NCBI RefSeq assembly: GCF_034190915.1
Contig: NW_026947484.1
Coordinates: forward strand, 138,234,982-138,298,981
DNA length: 64,000 nt
Source: Cavia porcellus
Lineage: Eukaryota > Chordata > Mammalia > Rodentia > Caviidae
Direction: 5' to 3'
The notes under the pieces are model-generated. The model worked only from the letters and a program-made list of their open reading frames with translations, did no database searches and was not told where the DNA came from. Positions 1 to 12,800 of this stretch are shown piece after piece (positions within the stretch are counted from its first letter, which is position 1; each line of letters begins with the position of its first letter). The position numbers were made by a program, and so were the translations under genes.

Positions 1-133
1 ATGTCCTGTAATCTCAGCATTTGGGAGGCTGAAGCAGGAGGATCACTCCCAGTTTGAAGCCAACCTGAGCTTCATAGTGAGTTCAAGGCCAGCCTGAATT
101 ACATAGCAAGACCTTATCTCAAAAAAGAATAGT
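1..133 (+). repeat. B1-like SINE (truncated by window start)
   Basis: CCTGTAATCTCAGCATTTGG-type left part, a duplicated TTCAAGGCCAGCCTGA block and an A-rich tail (CTCAAAAAAG). Confidence 0.85.
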
Positions 134-591
134 AAGTTATAAAATACTGTGGGTTCATCATGTAATAGCTAAGTGTCTATATGAATTATGAATTTAGAGA
201 TAGTAATCACAAGACACCTATGTCATACTGTCCCTAAGACCCTCACCATGGCCCCACTTACTCATTCTGTATTTGGATTATTATATCCTTTTACCTATTT
301 GTTATGGTTCTTTTCTACTGCCAGTTTAAAAATAAAATTGTATGTCCCATGTTCAGAAAACATTTAAAGTCACTTTAAGAAATTTATACACCGAAGCAAG
401 ATATATGTCAGAAATAAACCCAGATGCTTTGACTTAAAAGCCTGTCTTGACTACTACTAAATATTCAGAGCATTTTTCTTAAATCCTTGTACAAATTCAA
501 ACTTAGATGGCAAGTATCACAGAGTCTTCTAGAAAGCATTAGAGGATGTAGCCCATGTAGCTAGAATGTTTGTGATTGTTTTCCCATGCAG

Positions 592-822
592 ATCTTTTGA
601 CTTGATCCATGCACCTCAAGGAGAGTTAAAGGCTGTCTTCCTGCTCCAGAACAACTTGGTGGAGTTATATTCACTCAGTGCGTCCTCGCCTGCTCCTCAG
701 CCTGTCAGGACCAGCAGAATCACCATTGGGGGTCATCGCAGTGATGTGCGGACCTTATCCTTCAGCTCAGACAACATTGCTGTTCTTTCCGCAGCAGCCG
801 ATTCCATTAAGATATGGAACAG
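592..822 (+). CDS. WDR3: WDR3 exon (window exon 1)
   Basis: Acceptor TTCCCATGCAG. The exon starts in phase 2 and encodes window residues 1-76 ([13 protein letters not shown] through ADSIKIWN), covering a full WD repeat around [15 protein letters not shown]. The donor is AG|GTCTGC, a weak match to the GTRAGT consensus. The split codon AG|G gives Arg with the next exon, as in the human protein. Confidence 0.95.
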
Positions 823-3800
823 GTCTGCGAAGTGATGTTCCCTATAGCTTTACCCAGTGAAATTGCCTTCCCTTTAAATTATGTTTTGGTACTCTAAGTA
901 GTTGGTAATTAGCTTCTTAAGATCATGCAGTTCTCTCAAAACATATTTCAATGTATTTTGGCCATTGTCCTGTGGCTTTCAGAGTAGAAAAATGTGTGTT
1001 TTTTTCCATCTCTGGAACTTTGTGGCTGCTCTTGGCTAGAGAAAAACATGACTATGTTGCCTACTTTTTAAAGTCATGTACATTCTCAGTGTTGTTTGAA
1101 ATTTTCCACCTTTTTCCCCCCCCTGTTGGTGACTATTTTTCACCATTCTCAAGTATCAAATACTTCTACCATCTTTATGCTGATAGCCTTGTTTTCTGCA
1201 TCACTGAACAATGGATACATCTAGAAGAGCATTCATTATACAGTTTGGTTGTGTCTCTATCCATGACATTCTTTCTCTATTGTTGTGTGGGTCCTCCTAA
1301 CCAAAGCTGATTACAACTTGCATGTGAGATCCTTTCTCCTCTCCATTTCCTAGTAATTTTCCTTTCTCCTACATTAATCTCTGTCACTTTCGGATCATTT
1401 CTGTAAGCCTGAGTGTGCATGCTAATGTTTCCGATGTGAAAATCAATAACGGTCATTCATCCCTGCATCATTCTTCAGTTACTGCTCCATTCTACGACTC
1501 CTTTTCTCCATTCTGTTTCTGTCTCTCTCCTTGGAGGCTTTTATCCCACTGTTTCACCAAAACAGCCATCACGCTATCAGTGACCATGTTTCTAAATGCA
1601 GCAATTTAGAAGATTTACTTGATGCTTTCTGCTTGGGTTGATAACTTTTTCCTCTGAAACACTTTTTAAAATTTTTATTATGTCCCTTTTCTTTGCCTAG
1701 TGTTCTTTTGTCAGTGCTTGGGAGTACTTCAAGACAGGCTCTTTCAGCCTTTTCTCTATCTAAACTCTACATTTATATCCCATCAGCCTCCCCTCTGAAC
1801 ATCAGATTTACATATGCAAATACCTTATGTCACCACCTGATGTCTATTAGGCATCAACACTTAACTTCCTCTTAGTTGTTCTAGCCCAAAGCCTTGTAGC
1901 AATTCTTAATTCTTTCTCATATTCCATATCCATCCAGACTCTTGGCAAATCCAATGAGCTCTACCTTTCAGAACGATTGTGAATCAAACCATAGCTCACA
2001 GTCTTGGCTGCCACCACACCTCATTGCATACACTCTGATCTCAGCCCCACACTGCTCCCTTTTGCTTGCTTGTCCACAGAGCAGCCCAGGTGATCTTTTC
2101 ACAGTGGAAGTTTGGTGATTTCCAATAGTTCCACCTCACTGTGCAGAGCAAAGTCCTTAAGAGACTTCCTCTCTTTCTACTCTGCTCTTCAGTTCCTCTG
2201 AGTTGCACTGGCTTTCTTGTCACCCCTTAATCATGACAAAATGTGCTTGCCCCTGTTTTTCTTCCTGAACCCGTGTTTTCCTAGGTATCTACAGGCTCTC
2301 CCTGTCTTTTTATGCAATGGCTATCCTGTTGTCCCTATCCCTTCCCCTTTCATTGTCTTTGTCCAGCATTCTCTTTCTCCATAGTGCCTGCTGTTATCTA
2401 ATGTGTTAAGTATTTATATTTTTAACACTACCAAAAAATGTTAAGCTTTGTGATGTTAAGGACCTTTAGTATTTTCTCCACTTTTGTATCTCTAGCACTT
2501 AGAATGGTAACCTGGCATGTTGTAGGCAGTTAGTAAAAATTGAATATAGTGAAGCATTTGATTTGTGCAATCATGCCACCACTTAACAGAAGGGAAGCAG
2601 AATGAGAAATGCACTGTTAGATGATTTCCCCGTTATATACCTAAAGCCACGTAGTATAGATCAGTCACTTGTCGTGGCCTCTTGATGCAGTCAAGAGAAG
2701 TGGTGACATCATACATACGGGATGCAGCCAGGGTAACATGACATGTGTTTTACAGTAAACAGTTTTTATAACTAGAGTACCCTCTAATCAAAAGTATAGT
2801 ATTATAAACATAGAAGTCAATAGCACAGTTATATTAATCAATATTATGTATTATCTACTGTACGTAATTGTGTGTTTTGTACTTTAACTGGCAAAGCAAT
2901 GGGTGTGTGTATACCAACATCATTACAAACATGCACCAAAGTGATACAGCCCTTACAGTGACACTTGTGATAGGAAATTTTCAACCCCAAAATAATCTTT
3001 TAAGACGCTCATAAATTTGACCCGTCATTGACCAAAGCATCATTGTGTAACATGTCACCATATTTGTTGAATGGATGAATGTTTATGTCCTATAAAATGA
3101 ACTTTGTGTGTAGAAAAATGTAATGATAGATTGATTCCATTTTAATCCTTCAGGCTCACCTGTTTTCTTGGTAATGGTGGGTCAGAGATTGAAAAACCCA
3201 GCTGATATTTCTATTTTGCTTTTGCATATTTTTTGTTCTTTAGGATCAGGAGATATCTGAACAAAGAAAATAAGATTTGATGCTTTATATTATTTTGCTT
3301 CAGTGTTACTGTATCTTAGTTAAGAAATGTTAAGATTTTGCTCTTGTGTCGATCCGTCTCTGTGACTAAGGATGTGTCAGAATGTCCCACTCACTTTTAC
3401 AATGTGGAAGCAGGTCCCGCTCACATAAGAGTTTTTTATTTCTTTTTTCCTCATAGGTCTACACTGCAGTGTATTCGGACAATGAGTTGTGAATATGCAC
3501 TGTGTTCATTCTTTGTACCTGGTGATAGGCAGGTGATCATAGGAACAAAGGTAAACTGAGATGTCTTTTTACAATTTCTGTACAGTGTCTTAAAAGTTTG
3601 AGAAATATGGCTTCTTTCTCAGCATATTTAAAATATAAATAGGAAAATGGTAGTTCATTGCCCTTTTGTTATTTTTTAAGCTTGCTTTCTTAATTTGTTC
3701 TAAAGGAATATCAAATTATGAAAAGTAATATTAAATTAATGGCCATGATATAACTATCTTCATTATTATGACCATTTTTTCATACATATTTTAATGCATA

Positions 3801-6800
3801 TGTATTAAATATTATTTTATTTGATAATAAAATATATTAAAATTAATGGTAAAATATATCAAATATTTGGTATCATGTTTGACAGATAGAAGCATTCAAA
3901 TAAAACCAAACTGACCAAGTTCTAATGACTAACTGGTAAGCAGTTTGGCATGAGCAGGCATGGGATTTAAATTAAGATTCCATGTTTATAAAATGAGTAA
4001 TTTTATGAAGTCTCACTGCTTCTTTTAGAATGCTTATCAGTATAACAGAATAATGGCATTTACACAGATATTAGAATCCTTGCTCTAGCATTTAATAATG
4101 GTTACCTTCGAGCAGATTACTTCAACTCTGTTAGCCCTGGTTTTCTTGAGTAGAATGGTATTGATAACACATTTCACAGGAATGAAATATGCAAAGGACT
4201 CAGCACAGATATTGGACACAAATAACTGACCACAAATCACATCAAATAACTGACCCTAAGTCAAGCTGGTAGTAAAGTAGCAGGGAGAATAAATTGGAGT
4301 CATTTGTAGGATGTTTTGAAAATGGCTTGGCAAGGGTTTGTCATTATTATTTCCAGAAACCTGGACCATATTTGCATGAATCTTATGAGCATGCCCCTGT
4401 CACAGTGGATATTTCTTGTCTAACAAAAAGTATAGAAAATGTTAGAAAGATTTTAAAGTCAGTGTCAGGGACACAGCATTAACATTTGAGTTAAATTTTT
4501 TTCTTGTTTTTCATTTATTCCCATAAATGTCCCCTTTTCTGTTGGGAAAGCATTTTGGGAATTGCTGTGAAGATTGCCTACATGACCGACATGACCGACA
4601 TGCAGGCCCTGGCCTGACTCCTGCAGCTGGCAATTAATGTACATCTCTTCTCCTCATAACCTCCTCAGAGACACTGATGATAGGAATTCCATTTTCACAG
4701 ATGAACAAAACACATTCAGGTGTATGTTTACCAAAGGCCATAGAGTTCTAAAGAAACTGCGCTAGTAACTGCTTTTGCCACTAATCAAATACCAGAAAAT
4801 TAATTAAAAGGAGGACAGATTTGTTTGGACTCACAGTTTCAGAGGTTTCAGTCCATGGTCAGCAGCTCCATTGTGTCTAAGCCTGGGCAAAACAGAAGTA
4901 TTTTATAGGAAGTGCACAGTAGAGGAAAGATGATCGTCCACCTCCCATGTTAGCGAGGAAGCAGAGAGAAAGAGCCAGAGAAGAGCCTGAGGGTGAGATG
5001 TGATCTGTCTTCTAGGCCCTTCAATTCTGCCCCTCCTCCTGTTTGTGTCACTTCCCAGTGTTAAATCTCATCAGTAAACAAATCCACTGATGGATGGCAG
5101 AGCCCGCATAAGTTAATCCGTTCCCAAAATCTGTCAGCAACCAGGCTTTTCATAGGACATATGATAATTTAAGCAGGCCAAGACTCATGTTTTGCACACA
5201 TTCTTCCCACCATATGGTGTAGAAGCTCATCACATAGCTAGGCTATAGCACTACATATGTGTTACATGCCAGCGTCATGATTGTGGCATTTACAGATCTC
5301 TAATCAGGAATCAGACTGGGGGATAACAATAAAAATTTTTTATGTGTTTACTTCAGTTCACTGCCCTTTTTAGCATTGTAGGTAGATCTTTCTCATTGTC
5401 AGAATGTTGTGAAGGAGGGTGAAACCCGGTAAAGAAAGAATTGGTTAAGCAGTCACTGTAAGGGGTAGGTTAGTGAAAGGACTGGAGGGGTTTTGGATTT
5501 TGCATTGGTTATGTTTGTTTTGATTTGCCTGTGGCTGTGATGCTTCTCTTTCAAAGTTGTGGAACCAATGAAAGTGACAGGGTTGTGGGCTGCACAGTTG
5601 TATAGCATGGCAGCCCAGCCAAGGTTGACTCCACGTGTCAGCAGAGGATTTAACAGCATTTATTGAGATAGGGTACAAAGGATGCGAGCCATTTCCTTAA
5701 GCAATGAATTGTGTGTTGATATTTCATTATGAAATCTTTTCTAAATTGCATAGGCATAAATCATGAAAATCGAGTTGTGCTCATTAGAGTTGTGTACCTA
5801 TTGTGTCTTCCTAGACAGGGAAGTTGCAGCTGTATGACTTGGCCTCAGGAAATCTGCTGGAGACAATAGAAGCCCATGATGGAGCCTTGTGGTCCATGTC
5901 TCTCTCTCCAGATCAGGTAACTAAACAGGATGTGCTTTTTGTACTTTTTTTAATACTCTGGCTATGTGCCTCAACTCTTCTATTAACTGCTGCCTGAGAA
6001 TGATTTTTCTTGAGGCATCTTTTTTTTTTGGCTTTGTTTTGTTTTTTTGAGACAGGCTTCACTATGTAGTTCAGGCTGGCCTTGAACTCACTTGTAGCCC
6101 ATTCTGGCCTCAAACTCACAGTGATCCTCCTGCCTTATCCTCCTAAGTGCTGGGATTAAAGGCATGCAACACCATGCCCAGCTCTTGAGGCTTCTTTAAG
6201 AAAACCTTTTTGTAATGTATCTAATCTTCAAATTTTATCCTTGATCTCATTTCTTCTGCCTGGCAGTATCCATGCTGTCATTATGAAATGAATTCTGGTT
6301 GAGCTACTTTTAATGATTAGCAACAAGGCATCAAATTGTTATTCTCATGATTTTTTTTTTTTTAACTAATAGTTTGTGATATTTATGAGTAGCACAGTAC
6401 AATGAATTGAGTAGACTTTTCCACATTGGTCCAGACATCGATGAGAATAAAATCTAGTGCTTTCAAGAAATGTATTAGCCCCTAAAAGTCAATAAAAATG
6501 TGGCCCCTTTCATGAGAGTCATCCTGGAGAACTGAATATTTATTCTAGCCATGGTGCTAGTCCTTGGAAAGATTCTGATACATTTTTTGACAATACCATA
6601 AAAGATTCAGCCCATTCATTACAGTTTTCTCCATGGTGGCAAGCCTTTGTTCCATTGAAAGTACATAGTATTTTTGGAAGAATAAGTCCATACTTTCATG
6701 TAATTTGGAATCAAAACAAACAACTATGAATTTAAACTAGTAGTAAGACCTTATATTGGGAATGTTTTGTATTTTCCATAAATTTTGTAATGTTTCACTT

Positions 6801-9800
6801 TAACAAAACCAAGGATCATGAGATGGTTGCTATGTTTTAAACAAGGATTTCACAACAACAAATTTGTACTCTTCTTAGGTGAAGCAGTTAAACAAATTTA
6901 TTTAGGTTACTATCTATATATCTCAAAATAGTTGTCTTTGTAGCAAATTCTTTTGACTATTGCCATACATGAAGCAAACAAAAATACCCCACAATGTTCA
7001 TTAAGAATTTTTCTTCTTAAAGTATAAATGCATCTTTAAAAAATATTTTTTTAACCAGTATAAGTTTGCAGTACCTAATGATTGCATTCATTATGAGATC
7101 TTGGTACATGTACGTAATACATGTCAATTCTTTTTTTTATTCTGTTCCACGTCTTTTTTCTTTTTAAATTTTTTTTTCTCCTGTCTTTATCAAGTTAATT
7201 ACTAAAGAAACAGGTTAACAACCAGACTAATGGCCAGAAAACATGTAAAACACCTAAGACATTACAGTAAATCAAAGTACAGTTTTGGGTACATTGGACA
7301 CACTTGGCAGAATTTGTTATTAGTTGTCACCTCTACGTTACTGGGAATTCTTCAATGTTCGTGAGAGCAATGCCCTCAAAAATAGTGGAAGCATTTAGGA
7401 AGAATCACATTTCTCCTAATTCTGTTCCTATGCATCAAATAAAAATGGTCTTTTAGATTCTTTTGACATGTCTTCTTAACAAAATTTCTGTACTAAAACG
7501 GTTTTTAATCAATGTGTCATTTAATTTTCAGCGTGGCTTTGTGACAGGTGGTGCAGATAAATCTGTCAAGTTCTGGGACTTTGAGTTGGTAAAAGATGAA
7601 AATAGTACCCAAAAGAGGTGAGGTTTTTTTTCTGGGTAAAAATGAGGAGTCATTGAATGACCTGTTGATAAGTGTTTGTATCTCTGTCGTACTCGAGTTT
7701 GGAATTTTCTGCCATGAGTTTGTGGAGTACGCATTTGTATGTTTTTTTTCTTGATTTCTTCTTTCTGTGATGCTAGACTTTCTGTGAAGCAGACTCGAAC
7801 CTTACAACTAGACGAAGAGGTTCTGTGTGTCAGTTACTCTCCCAATCAAAAACTGTTGGCTGTGTCTTTGCTGGATTGTACTGTGAAAATTTTCTACATT
7901 GACACCTTAAAGGTATTGTGGAAATATTTTCTTTGTTTCTGACTGACCTTAGGAATTTGGGTTGAATGGTGGGGCATGGTGGTACACGCCTGTAATCCCA
8001 GTACTTGTGAGGCTGAGGAAAGAGAATCCCGGGGAGTCCAAGGCCATCCTGAACTGCATAACAAAACCCTGTCTCAAAAAGACACCCACAAAAAAAAGAA
8101 TTTGGTTTGAAATTTTAAAGGAGTAACCTTATCTCACCCAGCAAATTTGTGTGTAAATAAAAACCTTGTCAGTATACTAGGAAAGCTAAGGATTTTTAAA
8201 CAGTTCTGTGGTCTATAAACTTTGTGTGAAGCAAGTTATGGTTTAAAACGTCTTGTAAACAGAAAAGCCTACCATAGCCCATAGTTGGAAGAGCATTCTA
8301 GGTATATTGTGCAGTATTTCCACATGGCTGGACTTCAGGATCATTTTGGGTCTTTTAAAATATTAGACCCAAACTCTGGAGTCGGTATGACTAGATTGGG
8401 CCTGGTAATGTTTTGTAAATCAGGTGTTCTGGAATCTTTGCAGTTAACAGGCAGCAAGCCTCTGGGGGCTTCCTTCCTTTCACTGTGTGACAGTTTTCTT
8501 GGTGTGAGCAGTGGGCTGTACAGTGGGCAAGGATAATCTTAACCAGTCTTCAGGGACTCTTCTAAAATATAAAACACAATCTAGGAATGTGTTTAATTTT
8601 GCATTTTATTTATATTTTTGACCCACATGTAATTATACCTATATATTGTAGATAAAAGAGTTATCTATATTTTTTCTTTTATGTTTAGTTTTTTCTCTCA
8701 CTGTATGGACACAAACTGCCTGTTATATGCATGGACATCTCTTATGTAAGTAAAGTTTAATTAGTGTCTCAGTAATAAGAGGGATAAATGAGAAGTAGGG
8801 AAAAGTTTACATAACTCCAAATTATTCTGCTGTGTCAGAAATATTTTAAGATAAATACTAATTGGTTTCATTTATACTAGATTTTTTTTTCACTAAAAAG
8901 GAAGTTTTGTCCTGTTTGTTGTTTCTTCTTTGTAAGAGAGAATTCTTTTCTTTTTTGTTCATGACTTGTACTCTGAATAACGTTTTGGCCATTCATATAA
9001 GATCATGATATACTATATGTTAACCATTGTTATTCTCTCATTATTTTACTGTGAATTTTTTTGTAGAAAAATGTTTTTATATTTTTAATATCTTGTTAAC
9101 ATTAAAATAAAAAGATTTTTAAAAATAAGTTATCTAAGAGCTGGGGATTTAGCCCAGCGGTATAAGCGCCCGCCTGGCAACTGTGAGGTTGTGTTATCCC
9201 CGGTACAAAAAAAAAGTTATCTAAAACTGACATTTTTCTCAATTCTTGGTTTGATGTCTTCATTTCAGATAGTTTCATTCTGTTGTATGTCTGACTTTCT
9301 CCACAAGTAGTACATTATGTATTACAATCCTGTCTTAAATATGTTTAATCTTTTCAGAATAATTTCATAGAACTCTCAGTTAATCCTTGTAACTCACTGC
9401 TGTGGCTCTCCTAAATTGTACTGTCTGAAATTGTGTAATTGGCAAAGCATCCTAAAAATGAAAGACTTTAAAAAGATTTCCCCTTTGTACTGTAGGATTT
9501 ACTGGTAAGAAGGAAGTTGTCTTTGTATGTGGTTGTTTGCATTATCTATAGTCTCTTGGTCAGAATATCATTTTTCCAATATCTAGTTATGACTAAAGGA
9601 AAGAATGTGTATTTAAAAATAATGCATAGTCTGGGAGAAAGGGACAAAAACCTGACCCTGTAGCTGTCTGATCAGTGCATAACAAAGCTGTTTGAACTCT
9701 GCATTGACATAGGAAAGATACTGGGAAATAGTGCTAGGAGGATACAAGCTAAATCATCAACTTTCTGACATATTAATTGGTCTCATTGTTTCCTCTTTCC

Positions 9801-12800
9801 TCCTGTGCTGTGCCCCGATTCCATGCCAGAGATTAGAGACTCCCTTTCCTGTTTAACACAGTTAATAGATAATCTTACATGAAAGTATAACCCTGCACTA
9901 TGGTACTCTAGGAATACTCAAGCCACAGAATTCATACAGTCTCTAAGAATTTTAAGTAACTCTACAGGTAAAAATTAAGAATTAGGTGCTTTTAGTAGAG
10001 AGATGAAATTAATATTATTGGCTTTATTTTAATGGTTTTAAAAGAAATGAGTTAAATATTCTGGTTAACTTTTTATTAATTTAATAAATTAATTCTCTAA
10101 TTTATAGAATTTAAATACTAAATAATATTTAGCTTCTCTTTCTTACAGGACGGAGCCCTAATAGCAACTGGCTCTGCTGATAGAAATGTGAAAATCTGGG
10201 GTCTGGACTTTGGAGACTGCCATAAGTCTCTCTTCGCACATGATGACAGGTAGGTGCAGTCTTAGAGGCCTCCCCTGGCTTCTGTCATTTCCTAGAGCAT
10301 CAATGTCCGTTGTTTAGAAAGCAGTGGAAAGTTCTAATGTACAGTCAAATATTCTAGACCTAGCTAGTCAGAAGCTATGTATGTTTGGAAGACTTATTAG
10401 TAACTTGGAGTTCGATGACTTTTGAATACTTTCAGCGTGATGTACCTGCGGTTTGTGCCTAAGTCTCACCTCTTCTTCACTGCTGGGAAAGACCGAAAGA
10501 TTAAGCAGTGGGATGCAGACAGATTTGAACACATACAGACCCTGGAGGTAACCTCCCACTTGTTCTGCTGTCCCAGGGTTTAAGAACTGGTGTTAGGAAC
10601 ATGTCTGTCCCCCACTAATATAAGCGGGTTGCAGTCTATGAATGAGTCTTACTGGGGGTTTTCTTGGTGTTTCTTTCTCCAGGGGCACCACCAAGAAGTG
10701 TGGTGTTTGGCTGTGAGCCCCAGTGGGGACTACGTTGTATCATCATCTCATGACAAATCTCTGAGACTTTGGGAGAGAACAAGGGAGCCTCTTATTCTCG
10801 AGGAAGAAAGAGAGATGGTGAGAATTCAGGCTTGGTTTCATTTTAAATACGCAGGTGGTAACTGACAGGCTCCCTAGCTGAAGCTTCCTGTTAGGGCCGT
10901 CATGCCTCTTTCAGCTCAGGACCAAGAGTCTCTAGAAGATATTTCCAAGAGCAGTGTCACCTGTTTGAGAGGTCAGGTAGAGTCGCAGATATCCTTAGAG
11001 AACTGCTTGGAAGGAAAGGCCTCTTACTGCCTTATTTCATTTTACATAGAGACTATGATTTTTACCTCAAATTAACTGTTGATAATGTCTCATGGCAGCA
11101 AAGGGAAGCAGAGTATGAGGAAAGTGTGGCCAAAGAAGACCAACCAGCTGTAAGTAAATCTTTTCATACCTTGAAATTTACCATAATTGTAAGAGGAACT
11201 AGAATTGGGATTAGATTCCCAAGGAATCTTCAGCTCTGTAAGAACGAATCTGTGAAGGGTTTTTATTCAACTATACATTTAGGTTTTGTGAGATAAATGG
11301 TTGACCAGATTTGGTACTGAGCAATTGTTATTCTGACTTTTGTTTTTAAAAGGCGACTTTAGAGAATTATATAATTCACTGTAGAACAAAAATAAAAATG
11401 AGAAGATTTTTAGGAACTTGCACAATCTAAGCATTTACAGGATGTTCATATGATAACGTCTATAAAGTAAAGTACTTAATGACAACTGATAACTGTGTTA
11501 TTGTTTGCATAAGTTAATGCCTGTTATAGACAAAAGACTTATTTGTTGCTCCTCTAGCACCTGTCAGTAGTATTGTTCAAAGGCGCTTTGTTTCTTGTAG
11601 GTTCCAGGAGAAACTCAAGGTGACAGTTACTTCACTGGAAAGAAAACTATTGAAACAGTCAAAGCGGTAAGTTGATATGGAACCTATCCCACCGGACACC
11701 GGACAGGGTCTGAGGAGGTTCCTGAAGTCCAGATGAGGAATATGACCCACTCTGATTAGAAAGGGCTTACAGGTTGGCTGATTCTTGTCATGGAAAGATA
11801 ATTTTCAAAATGTGTCACAAAGACGCTTCAGAAGGGTTTGTAAATCAGGAATTTTAGTTCACAAGAGTGGATGTGGGTGCTCAGAGAAATGAGATGCATT
11901 GTTTCTTGGAACAGGGAACATTTATGTTTCGCTTGGAGGGTAAAAACCCTAGGAAGAGGCAGCCTACCCCTAAGAAGGGAACTAGCCCATTCTATAGCTC
12001 TGGGCTGTGTTTTTAATAGGTAATTTAAACATTCTTTGGATTTTATTTGTTCCTTTTTTTTTTGTCTTTCCTTTTTATCAGTACCAGGGATCGAACTCAC
12101 GACTGCCTGCTTGCAAGGCAGGCGCTTATGCCGCTGAGCTAAATCTCCAGCCCCATTGTTCCTTTATCTTTTAAGATCAGGTCTCTACTCTTCTGATCTG
12201 GCCTGTAGATCAACCTATCTAGAACTCCTGGAGGGGGAACGGGGATTGAATAAAAGACATAGGGGAGACAAAGAGAGATAGAGGCAAGTCAAGATAATCT
12301 GATCAAGCCTCCAGTTTATTCAGAAAATGATCACACCTTTTATAGGCTAAGGGCGGGAGCTGGGACAGGAAGAGGTTAAACAGATGAATACAACAGGGTC
12401 ACCGTCACATCCGGATACGTGATATAAGCAGGAGAGGATTATGGTTAATGTAGGCAGACGCAGTGCCCATAGAGAGAGGCATGGAGGCAGCAATGCCTGT
12501 CACTCGGCTCCCTACACTCTTCACTTTCTCAAGCCAATTTATGGACTTTAAATATTCCTGAAGAATTTTGGGTATGATGGGTCTTAAAGGAAAGGAGCCT
12601 AAGTTTAACTAAAGGAATACAGATATGGATCCCATTGGATAACTTTGGCTGGGTCTTAGAAGTTGCAATCTTATTAAGAGTATAATTTTTAGTTGTGATT
12701 TCCTTCTCACTTCTGCCTATTTCTTCTGTCCTACCTCAGTGCCATCTGGGACCCCAGATTTTCAGTAAAAATGTTTCTGTGTAGTGAAATCGCCTTTTTG

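Noticed and set aside
11828..12100. 90-codon minus-strand frame in a WDR3 intron
   Set aside because: Its N-terminal part ([11 protein letters not shown]...) is the reverse-read ID SINE; the same opening recurs at the ID copy near 57068.
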